NCBI GenBank assembly: GCA_038212015.1
Contig: JBBQUY010000092.1
Span: forward strand, 1 to 11,456
Origin: JAGQUL01 sp038212015
GTDB lineage: Bacteria > Actinomycetota > Thermoleophilia > Gaiellales > SKUG01
Direction of reading: 5' to 3'
Length of the DNA: 11,456 nt
The notes under the pieces were generated by a model. It was not told where the DNA came from, ran no database searches, and saw only the letters and a list, made by a program, of their open reading frames with translations. Shown here piece after piece: positions 1-6,690 of this stretch. Numbering within the stretch: the first letter of the stretch is position 1; every line of letters begins with the position of its first letter. A program made the position numbers and the translations under genes.

Positions 1-3000
1 ACGGGCGTTGTACACCGACCGCACACGACCTGCGCCTGCGCCGCCGCCGATCGCCAGCAGCATCATGCCGGCACCCCAGAAGTCGCCCTGCAGCGCCGCG
101 CGAGTCGCGTCGAGGCCGTCGTTGGCGTCCATGACGTTGTCGGCGGTGTTGCCGACGCGAAGCGTGTTCTGCGCACCCCGACCGACCTGGGTGCTCGAGC
201 GCAGCACGTCGTCGGCGACGCCGCGTGCGACATCGTCGGCAGCGCCTGCGGCGCGTGCGGCGTTGAACGCGCGTGCGCCGCGGCTCGCGCCGACGAGCTG
301 CTTCACGCCGGTGATGGCCGGCAGGCCCGCGAGCGCGACGCCCGCACCGGACAGCGCCAGGTCCCAGCCGCTCGCCTCACCCTGGCTGTAGTTGATCGCG
401 GTGTACGCGAACGACGTCGCCGCGAGGCCGACGCCGACGGCAGTCAGCGCAAGGCTCGCACCACCGGTGAAGACGGCGCCGCCGATGCCCGCGACGATCG
501 CGGCGATGCCGACGATGCGGCCGCCCCAGCCCTCCATGAACTCTTCGAACTCGTCCGCGAAGTCGAGGTCCTGCTTGCTGAACCCGTCGTGCTCCTTGAC
601 GACCCGGTTGCCGTTGCGGTCGTAGACCTCGTCGCCCTCGCCGAGCTCGATCGGTCGGTCGTCGTCGTTGAACTCGAGCTGGCCCTGCGCGTCGGTCTTG
701 AGGTACTTGCGCTCGAACTGCCAGTCGTCGTCGAAGCCCTCGTTGAGGGTGTCGGTCTGCAGCGGCGTCGCCCACGCGTTCGACGACGTGCCGTCAGGAT
801 GCAGCGTGCGTCCGAGCGAGATCGACGTGATCTGTCGGTACTGATGGCCCTCGTTCTTGTTGCCGCCCGCGACGCCGGCGTCAGGATCGAACTCCGACGT
901 GGAGATGTGCGTGGTGACATCCTCGTCGACGGCCGGTGCGCCGCTCTCGTCGAAGATCGGCGCGGTGCCGTTCGGGCCGCCGAGCACGCGCGTGGTGTCG
1001 GTGGTCGTGACGCGGATGCCGTTGCCACCCGCATCGTCGGAGTCGGCGACCGAGGTCGATTCCTCCTCGACGATCTGGCGGATCGCGACGCCCTCGGCGT
1101 CGTAGTCGATGTCGGTCGTCGAATGCACGTACGACGATCCGGCCGGCGGCAGCGTGATCTGCTCGTGCTCGTCGTCGTTGGGGTTGTAGTCGTCCTTGCC
1201 GCCACTCGCTGCTTCGATCGCAGCCGCATTCGCGTCGAGGAAATCCTCGGTCGCGTCCGCGTCGTAATTGCGCGACATCGTGGTGGACTCGATCTGCGTG
1301 TCGTCGATGATGCCGTCGACACCGTAGGTGTCGCGACGCTCCTCGAGTGACGTCTGCAGATGGTCGCTCTGCGCGACCGCGAAGTACTGCTCGCCCTCCG
1401 GCTTGCCGCTACGCTCGTTGAAGCGTTCGCGCGAGATCTCGGTGACCGCCAGCGGTGGCAGGCCCTGCGTCGTGCGCACGACCTGTGACTCGGCGTGGCT
1501 GTCACGCTCGGTGATCACGCCGCCCGCGTTGGTGTGCTCGCCGACGATCGTGGTGCGCGACGCGCCCGCCCGACCCTCGTGGCTCGTCTGGACGATCTCG
1601 TCCTGCGAGCCATCGGTGTACAGGTTGCGCACGACGTCGATCGTCGCGGGCTGGCCCATGTCGTTCTCGCCCTGGATGCCGGTGCGCGCCATCGTGGCGT
1701 GCGGGCTGAGCGCGCGCGACGAACCGAACAGGTCCGAGTCGGAGGACGGGTTGCCCCGTGACCAGGCCGACGCCATGAGCACGGGCTCCGCGTCCGGGCC
1801 GGTGCCGCGGTCGATGTAGTACGGGTGGTCGGCGAAGTACGCCGACATGATCCGCTCGCGCTGTTCGTCGGTCGTCGCGCCGGCGAGCCGGCGCTCGTAG
1901 GCGGCCTGCTCCTGGTCGAGCTGGTTGAAGGCGGCCGGGTCGGTCGCCGGGGCTGACCGGTCGATCGCGTCGGCGCTGGCGCGAGCACGCACCGCGGCCG
2001 GCACCTCGAACACGCTCGGAGTCTCGCGCGACGGCGCCAGCGGCTCGACGAGGTTGCCGCCCATGCCGTTCTCGGTCCAGCGATCGTCGCCGCCACGCGT
2101 CCACTGGACTGCGTCCTCGTGGCCGGGGATCGATTCCGGATCGTCGAGCTCGGCGAGGGAATTCTGTCGGTTCGCTTCCTCGACCTCGTCCGTTTCGGTC
2201 TCCCAGGACTCGCGGTCGGCCTCGTAGGCCTCCATCGCCTCGGCGTACGTCTGGCCGGCCGAGTTGACCATCTCCCAGCCGCCGGTCTCCTCGTCGTACT
2301 CGTCGAAGTCGTCCCAGTTCGGCTCCCGCGGCTCGTCAGGCAGGTCCTGCTGCGACGGTGCCTCGCCGGTCTCGGCGTAGTTGGAGTACTCGTACTCGCT
2401 GACGGTGGAGCCGCCGGTGAAGCGCCGATCGACCGCGCCATTCGCGCCCCACACCACGAACTCGCTCGCCGGCGTGTCGCCCAGGTCCTCGCCGTCGCGG
2501 GAGATGTACGTCGTGTTCGGCTCGCCGCTCGGCTTGAACTCCGTGTTCGCGGTCGTGCGCGTGAGGGGCTCGCCCTCGAGATCGGTCCCGCTGTCGACGA
2601 CCGTCGTGCGGCGCGGGGTCGTGCCGTCCCCGCGGAAATACGTCGTCGTCTCCCGCGAGGTGGATGCGTCGGTGCCCGCCGCGTCGGTTTCGTGGAGGTT
2701 GACGGTCTGCGTGGGCGTTGAGCCGTCCGCCGCAAATCGAGTGGTGAGGCGATCGAGCGTGGAGTCGCCCTGGGAGGTGGTGTGCTCCTGCTCCTGCACG
2801 CGATCGGTGGCGATGCCGTCGGGGCCGTAGTTCTCCTCGACGAGCGAGCGGTCCGTCGAGCCGTTCGGGTTCTCGCGCTCCTGCTCCTCGCGAATCTGCG
2901 ACGTGCCCGGCGTGCCGTTCGCATTGGTGCGGCTCGTCTCGGTGCGTGTGCGCTGCACCTCGTTCGGCTCACCCGTCGGAACGTTGCGAGTGACCGCCAC

Positions 3001-4092
3001 GTCCTCGCGGCTGCGATCGGTCGCGATCGTGACGGAGCGGTTCGTGTCGAGCGCCGGGTTCGGCCCCTCGGCCGGAATGCGCTGGTCGCGGTCCAGGACG
3101 ATGTTGCCGTCCTCGTCGAGGCTCGCGGCATACACCGTGCCGTCGACGTCGACCCACGTGTCGTGTGACTCGAAGTACTCTTCGCGCGCTTCGACGATCT
3201 CGTCGTTCGCGTCGCCGTTGCGGGTCGCGTTGCTCGCCTCGATCTCCTCTCGGATCGCGCGGTTGACGGGTCGACCGTCCGGGCTGGTGGGAACGGCAGC
3301 CGGCTTGTTGCGGTCGCGAACCTGTTCCTCCTCGCGCTCGAGCTCGGCCTGGTCGTCGAGCAGCTGCTGGCGCTGCGCGTCGGTCAGGTCGTCGAGCGTC
3401 GCAGCATCGTTGCGCGCCAGGTACTCGGCTTCCATCCGGCGGATCGCGCCCTTGTCGGGCGTCGGGTTGCTCGGCGGTGCCGTCTTGGTGGGCGCGGTGA
3501 CGCGGGCCTTGGTCTTCGACGGGGTCGTCGCGCCGGGCTTGGTTCGCGTCGGATTCTCGCGAGCGTACTCAGCGTCCCGGGCACGGATCGCAGCCTTGTC
3601 CGGAGTCGAGCTGGTCGGGCGGTCCGTGCGCGTGGGTGCAGGCGTCGAGGTCTTCGCCGGTCGCGCTGCATCGCGCTTCGGTGCCGGGGTCGAGGTCGGA
3701 GTCTTCGCGGGACGCGTCGACTCGGGCTTCGGCTTCGGCTTCGGCGCCGGAGCTGCCGGGCGCGACTTGGGTCGGTCGACGACCTTCGGCTTCGGTGCAG
3801 GCGCTGCGGGCGGCGACTTGGGCGGTCGGTTCGCGGCCACGCCAGCCTTGCCCTGGTCGGTCGACTTGACCGGAGTCGCCCTGGCCGGCGTCGGCTTCGA
3901 CGGCGGCGTGACGGGCTTGGGCGGCGCCGGGCGCGACTTGGTTCGCGTGGGCGCGGGCTTCGGAGCCGGCTCGTCCGGAATGCGCATGCGCAGCGCGTCG
4001 GGACGCGCGGCGAGCATGGCCAGCAGGCCCTCGTCGAAGGAGCGCGCAAACGGCGCTGCGAAGCCGATGTCGAAAGAGTCGTGATGCTGCAT
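1..4092 (-). CDS. Giant repeat protein, polymorphic-toxin-like, C-terminus beyond window
   Basis: An uninterrupted minus-strand frame runs from the ATG at 4092 to the window edge: 1364 residues visible, no stop. I see no signal peptide. Residues 39-210 are rich in Pro, Lys, Ala and Thr. Residues 229-265 are a charged, probably helical stretch. Residues about 379-555 and 817-1169 are degenerate beta-type repeats, rich in Thr/Arg with a Asp/Asn-Gly turn about every 32 residues, resembling but not identical to RHS/YD repeats. Between them (560-800) is acidic, Trp- and Tyr-containing sequence. Residues 1192-1234, 1245-1267 and 1338-1356 are Gly/Ala-rich hydrophobic segments; the last follows a Gly-Asp-Phe-Trp-Gly-Ala motif, as in the pre-toxin region of many polymorphic toxins. 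The frame has consistently G/C-ending codons, which supports coding. The ATG has only a weak ribosome site, and the frame stays open upstream, so the start is tentative. Function as a contact-dependent or secreted toxin is inference; the toxin domain and any immunity gene would lie to the left. A non-toxic surface or structural protein is the alternative. Confidence 0.85.
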   Translation of the reverse strand, partial: MQHHDSFDIGFAAPFARSFDEGLLAMLAARPDALRMRIPDEPAPKPAPTRTKSRPAPPKPVTPPSKPTPARATPVKSTDQGKAGVAANRPPKSPPAAPAPKPKVVDRPKSRPAAPAPKPKPKPESTRPAKTPTSTPAPKRDAARPAKTSTPAPTRTDRPTSSTPDKAAIRARDAEYARENPTRTKPGATTPSKTKARVTAPTKTAPPSNPTPDKGAIRRMEAEYLARNDAATLDDLTDAQRQQLLDDQAELEREEEQVRDRNKPAAVPTSPDGRPVNRAIREEIEASNATRNGDANDEIVEAREEYFESHDTWVDVDGTVYAASLDEDGNIVLDRDQRIPAEGPNPALDTNRSVTIATDRSREDVAVTRNVPTGEPNEVQRTRTETSRTNANGTPGTSQIREEQERENPNGSTDRSLVEENYGPDGIATDRVQEQEHTTSQGDSTLDRLTTRFAADGSTPTQTVNLHETDAAGTDASTSRETTTYFRGDGTTPRRTTVVDSGTDLEGEPLTRTTANTEFKPSGEPNTTYISRDGEDLGDTPASEFVVWGANGAVDRRFTGGSTVSEYEYSNYAETGEAPSQQDLPDEPREPNWDDFDEYDEETGGWEMVNSAGQTYAEAMEAYEADRESWETETDEVEEANRQNSLAELDDPESIPGHEDAVQWTRGGDDRWTENGMGGNLVEPLAPSRETPSVFEVPAAVRARASADAIDRSAPATDPAAFNQLDQEQAAYERRLAGATTDEQRERIMSAYFADHPYYIDRGTGPDAEPVLMASAWSRGNPSSDSDLFGSSRALSPHATMARTGIQGENDMGQPATIDVVRNLYTDGSQDEIVQTSHEGRAGASRTTIVGEHTNAGGVITERDSHAESQVVRTTQGLPPLAVTEISRERFNERSGKPEGEQYFAVAQSDHLQTSLEERRDTYGVDGIIDDTQIESTTMSRNYDADATEDFLDANAAAIEAASGGKDDYNPNDDEHEQITLPPAGSSYVHSTTDIDYDAEGVAIRQIVEEESTSVADSDDAGGNGIRVTTTDTTRVLGGPNGTAPIFDESGAPAVDEDVTTHISTSEFDPDAGVAGGNKNEGHQYRQITSISLGRTLHPDGTSSNAWATPLQTDTLNEGFDDDWQFERKYLKTDAQGQLEFNDDDRPIELGEGDEVYDRNGNRVVKEHDGFSKQDLDFADEFEEFMEGWGGRIVGIAAIVAGIGGAVFTGGASLALTAVGVGLAATSFAYTAINYSQGEASGWDLALSGAGVALAGLPAITGVKQLVGASRGARAFNAARAAGAADDVARGVADDVLRSSTQVGRGAQNTLRVGNTADNVMDANDGLDATRAALQGDFWGAGMMLLAIGGGAGAGRVRSVYNAR

Positions 4093-4182
4093 GTCGTCCA
4101 GACCCGCTGTCCAGGGCGCGGTCGTCCTCTTCGTTTGTACGACGGAACCAGGGAACTGGAAAGGCCGGATCCCGCTCCAGAA

Positions 4183-4196
4183 GTAGCCTGGGCTAC
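4183..4196. promoter_or_regulatory. 14-bp palindrome in divergent promoter region
   Basis: The palindrome has perfect 6-bp arms, GTAGCC and GGCTAC, around a 2-bp centre. It sits in the 173-bp gap between two divergently oriented starts (minus-strand giant gene at 4092, plus-strand ligase at 4266). Such a site could be an operator for a dimeric repressor. I could not find convincing -35/-10 pairs on either strand nearby, so the regulatory role is a guess from symmetry and position. Confidence 0.3.
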
Positions 4197-4265
4197 AACT
4201 GACGGGGTTCTGACGCCGATCCGCGTGCGGGTTCGGTCGGAGAGTGCCTCGGGCATGCCGACTTC

Positions 4266-5405
4266 GTGCCGGAACTGCATTTCGAACACTCGGAGCCGCT
4301 CACCCTCGGGATCGAGGAGGAATTCGTGCTCGTCGACGCCGCCGACGGCGTCACGCCCGCCCCGCGCGCGAACGAGCTGCTCGACGGCGAGTACCAGACG
4401 ATTGCCTCGCCCGGTGGATGGATGAAGGCCGAGCTGCTGCGCATGAGCATCGAGCTGACGACGGCCGCCAACGCCGACCTGCTCCAGCTCGACGTCGACC
4501 TGCGCGCGCTGCGCGACGAACTCTTCACGCGCGCGGACGCGCTCGGCATCCAGGTCTGCGGGATCGGGATGCACCCGATGCTCGTCGCCGATGCGTCGAT
4601 CATCACCCCCTCCGAAGCGCATGGCGCGATCGCCGACCTGCACGCGCGCGTGGGCACGCTCGGAGACCAGGTCACGCACGGCATCCACGTGCACGTCGGC
4701 CAGCCGAGCCTTGCGGACGCGATTCGCACGATGGATGCGCTCGCCGGCTGCGTGCCGCTGTTCATCGCGTGCACCGCCAACTCGCCGATCGCCCGCGGCA
4801 AGCGCTCGCCATGGCGCTCGGCCCGGTCGGAGGTGCTGCGCCGCATGCTCTGGGCCGGACCCGCACCGCGCTTTCGCGACGTGGACGAATACCGCGCGGT
4901 GCATGCGCTGCACCAGATGGAGAACTCGGGCGACCAGCGTTTCCTGTGGGAGGTCGCACCCGTGCCGGCGCTCGGCACCGTCGAGGTGCGATCGTTTGAC
5001 GCATCACCCGACGCCGACGTCGCCCTCGCGATGGCTACGCTCGTGCAGGCGATCTCGGCGCTCGTGCTCGACGGCCAGCAGCTCGAACGCCAGAACGAGT
5101 CGCTCGAGCGTCACAACCGCTGGAGTGCGATGGAGTTCGGTTCGCGGGCACGCTTTCTCGTGGTCGGTCGGGACGAGCCGATGGACGTCGCCATCCTCAT
5201 GCGCGAGCTCGTCGAGCGCGTGCGGCCCTACGCACGAGACCTGGGCAACGAGGCGTGGCTCGACCCGATCGATGCACTGCTCGACGATCCGCCGGTCGAC
5301 CGCGTGGTCGACGCATTCGAGACCGGGGGCGCGGCGGCTGCGCTGGCGGCGTGTCGGGTGGCGAGCTCGGTCACGGCCGACGCGACGGATCACGCCGACG
5401 CATGA
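4266..5405 (+). CDS. Carboxylate-amine ligase, GCS2/YbdK family
   Basis: This 379-residue protein belongs to the glutamate-cysteine ligase type 2 family (YbdK/EgtA-like), ATP-dependent enzymes that join an amine, classically cysteine, to the gamma-carboxyl of glutamate. Visible family marks: the N-terminal Leu-Gly-Ile-Glu-Glu-Glu-Phe strand (residues 14-20, metal/ATP-binding acidic residues), the Gly-Trp-Met-Lys-Ala-Glu segment followed by an Ile-Glu-Leu-Thr stretch, His-Val-His-Val-Gly at 141-145, an Asn-Ser-Pro then Arg-Ser stretch, and near the C-terminal half Val-Glu-Val-Arg-Ser-Phe-Asp. Length is normal for the family. The GTG at 4266 is the first start after an in-frame stop at 4200-4202; its ribosome site is poor. 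The 3' end overlaps lgt on the other strand by 35 bp. The true substrate is not visible from sequence; YbdK members often have only weak glutamate-cysteine ligase activity, and no mycothiol, ergothioneine or glutathione genes lie beside it. Confidence 0.9.
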   Translation: MPELHFEHSEPLTLGIEEEFVLVDAADGVTPAPRANELLDGEYQTIASPGGWMKAELLRMSIELTTAANADLLQLDVDLRALRDELFTRADALGIQVCGIGMHPMLVADASIITPSEAHGAIADLHARVGTLGDQVTHGIHVHVGQPSLADAIRTMDALAGCVPLFIACTANSPIARGKRSPWRSARSEVLRRMLWAGPAPRFRDVDEYRAVHALHQMENSGDQRFLWEVAPVPALGTVEVRSFDASPDADVALAMATLVQAISALVLDGQQLERQNESLERHNRWSAMEFGSRARFLVVGRDEPMDVAILMRELVERVRPYARDLGNEAWLDPIDALLDDPPVDRVVDAFETGGAAAALAACRVASSVTADATDHADA

Positions 5406-6189
5406 ACGCCGCGACGGCGAGCCCGGCGAGGAGCAGCGCGCCGGCGATCCACACGTTCTGGCGCACGCCGAACCACTCGTGCGCATCGTCGATGCGCAGG
5501 CTCTCAACGAGCACGCGCACGAACGAGTAGGCGGCTACGTACAGCGCCATGAGGATGCCGGGCGTGCGCGACTTCCACTTCACCAGCAGCACCAGGAACA
5601 CGGCCGCGAGCGTCAGCGTGCCGAGCATCTCGTACAGGAACGTCGGGTGGAAGGTGGCCACGTCGAGGTATCCGTCCGGGCGCCGCTCGGGGTCGACCTC
5701 GAGCGCCCAGGGGCCGTCGAACGGCCTGCCGAACAGCTCCTGGTTGAGGTAGTTGCCGATGCGCCCGATCGCCTGGCCGAGCAGGATGCCGGGCACGGCG
5801 GCATCGGCTGCCGCGCGGCGCGGGATACCGAAGCGCGGCGCCAGCCACAGGCCGACGGCGGCGCCGCCGAGCACGCCGCCGTAGATACCGAGTCCGCCCT
5901 CCCAGATCTTGATGATGTCGCCGGGCTCGTTCCAGAACTTCGTGGGCTCGCTCGCGACGTGGTAGAGCCGCGCGCCGACGAATCCGACCGCGATGCACAT
6001 GAGCGCGAGGCCGGTGAGTCGAGCCGGGTCGACGTGCTGGCGCTTGAGCCCCCACTCGGTGACGGTGATCGCGACGACGAGCGCCAGCCCCATCGCCAGC
6101 CCGTAGCCGTGGAGCGTCAGGCCACCGATCTCGATGTTGCGAAAGGGTGGCGGTGGAATCGTGGCCAGGAGTGAAGCGAGCGCGTACAT
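5371..6189 (-). CDS. lgt: Prolipoprotein diacylglyceryl transferase
   Basis: Lgt is an inner-membrane enzyme that moves diacylglycerol from phosphatidylglycerol to the lipobox cysteine of prelipoproteins, the first step of lipoprotein maturation. The 272-residue product has the family signature Gly-Arg-Ile-Gly-Asn...Asn-Gln-Glu-Leu-Phe-Gly-Arg-Pro at 142-156. Arg143 and Asn146 fall at the same numbers as the essential E. coli residues. His-Pro-Thr-Phe-Leu-Tyr-Glu is at 181-187, and Phe-Val-Arg at 223-225 probably supplies the equivalent of E. coli Arg239. About seven hydrophobic segments are visible. E. coli His103 is replaced by Tyr103 in the Gly-Gly-Leu-Gly-Ile-Tyr-Gly-Gly stretch; as I recall, actinobacterial Lgts commonly have an aromatic residue here. 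The C-terminus is short and Arg-rich. The ATG at 6189 has an AGTAGG-like ribosome site about 11 nt upstream. The gene follows a small membrane-protein gene by 28 bp, so the two are probably one transcript. Confidence 0.97.
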   Translation of the reverse strand: MYALASLLATIPPPPFRNIEIGGLTLHGYGLAMGLALVVAITVTEWGLKRQHVDPARLTGLALMCIAVGFVGARLYHVASEPTKFWNEPGDIIKIWEGGLGIYGGVLGGAAVGLWLAPRFGIPRRAAADAAVPGILLGQAIGRIGNYLNQELFGRPFDGPWALEVDPERRPDGYLDVATFHPTFLYEMLGTLTLAAVFLVLLVKWKSRTPGILMALYVAAYSFVRVLVESLRIDDAHEWFGVRQNVWIAGALLLAGLAVAAFMRRRDPSRRP

Positions 6190-6217
6190 GCGCGTCGGAA
6201 CCTACTGGTCGCGCCGG

Positions 6218-6598
6218 TCAGTCGCGGAGCGGATCACTGCCGCGGGTGTCGCGGTCGCGAAGCTCCGTGGTCGGCGACGGTGCAGGGCCGGGCTGCGGGC
6301 TCGGCAGCGGACCGGGCGCCAGCTCGCGCACGCCGGACGTCGCTGCGGGCGCGTCGAACATGTTGCCGAGCGCCATCGCGGCGGACATCGCCCCGGCGGC
6401 GACGCCGAGCGTCGACAGCCACGGCATCGACGACGTCGAGGCGAGCATGCGGGCGTTGATCGCCATGGCGCCGGTACCGATGCCGAGGAATGCGAAGTTG
6501 GAGCTCGTGGAGCTGCGATGGCTGCTCGCCGCTTCCAGCGCAAAGCCTGCGGCCGCGCCTCCGGCGATGGCCAGTCCGATCTTCGCTGCGACGTGCAT
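6218..6598 (-). CDS. Small hypothetical membrane protein upstream of lgt
   Basis: A 126-residue protein of no family I recognise. It has three Ala/Gly-rich hydrophobic segments (about residues 4-22, 35-52 and 58-80), followed by a Pro-rich stretch (94-109) and a charged C-terminus ending Arg-Asp. It would be an inner-membrane protein with a soluble tail. The frame extends upstream to another ATG at 6664. I prefer the ATG at 6598 because a near-perfect ribosome-binding site, GGGGGAG (plus-strand positions 6604-6610), lies 5 nt before it and because the upstream residues are Arg/Gly-rich and unlike a protein N-terminus. It precedes lgt by 28 bp in the same direction, suggesting an operon, and is divergent from trpS. 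A link to lipoprotein or envelope work is suggested only by the neighbour. Confidence 0.75.
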   Translation of the reverse strand: MHVAAKIGLAIAGGAAAGFALEAASSHRSSTSSNFAFLGIGTGAMAINARMLASTSSMPWLSTLGVAAGAMSAAMALGNMFDAPAATSGVRELAPGPLPSPQPGPAPSPTTELRDRDTRGSDPLRD

Positions 6599-6678
6599 GC
6601 GTGCTCCCCCGGTCGGCACGCGCCCCCGCACATGCCCTACCGATCTGTCGAGCCCGATCCGCAAGCGGTTTCAGCGGG

Positions 6679-6684
6679 TAGCAT
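6679..6684 (+). promoter_or_regulatory. Candidate -10 element for a leaderless trpS transcript
   Basis: TAGCAT fits the actinobacterial TANNNT -10 pattern and ends 6 nt before the trpS ATG at 6691. With usual spacing the transcript would begin at or within a base of the A of the start codon. No purine-rich ribosome site is seen before this ATG, in keeping with a leaderless mRNA. I see no clear -35 hexamer; the best-spaced sequence (around 6656-6661) does not match. Confidence 0.45.
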
Positions 6685-6690
6685 CCCCGT

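Noticed and set aside
589..1350. A 253-codon plus-strand frame inside the giant gene region
   Set aside because: Rich in Val/Leu/Arg/Asp as expected for an antisense shadow of Asp/Thr/Arg-rich coding DNA; no motif, no start signal.
1515..3131. A 538-codon minus-strand frame made almost only of Arg, Thr, Ser, Ala and Pro
   Set aside because: It is a +1/-1 shadow of the giant gene; low-complexity Arg/Thr/Ser composition is typical of shifted frames in GC-rich DNA.
2903..4084. A 393-codon plus-strand frame with Gly/Phe/Val-rich repeats opposite the giant gene
   Set aside because: It is the mirror of the Pro/Lys-rich and repeat-coding strand. Its start has no ribosome site, its composition follows from the opposite frame, and the minus-strand frame is open over the whole 4 kb.
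4591..6174. A 527-codon plus-strand frame spanning the ligase and lgt genes
   Set aside because: Arg/Ser/Cys-rich in the first half and antisense to lgt in the second; overlaps two certain genes in other frames.
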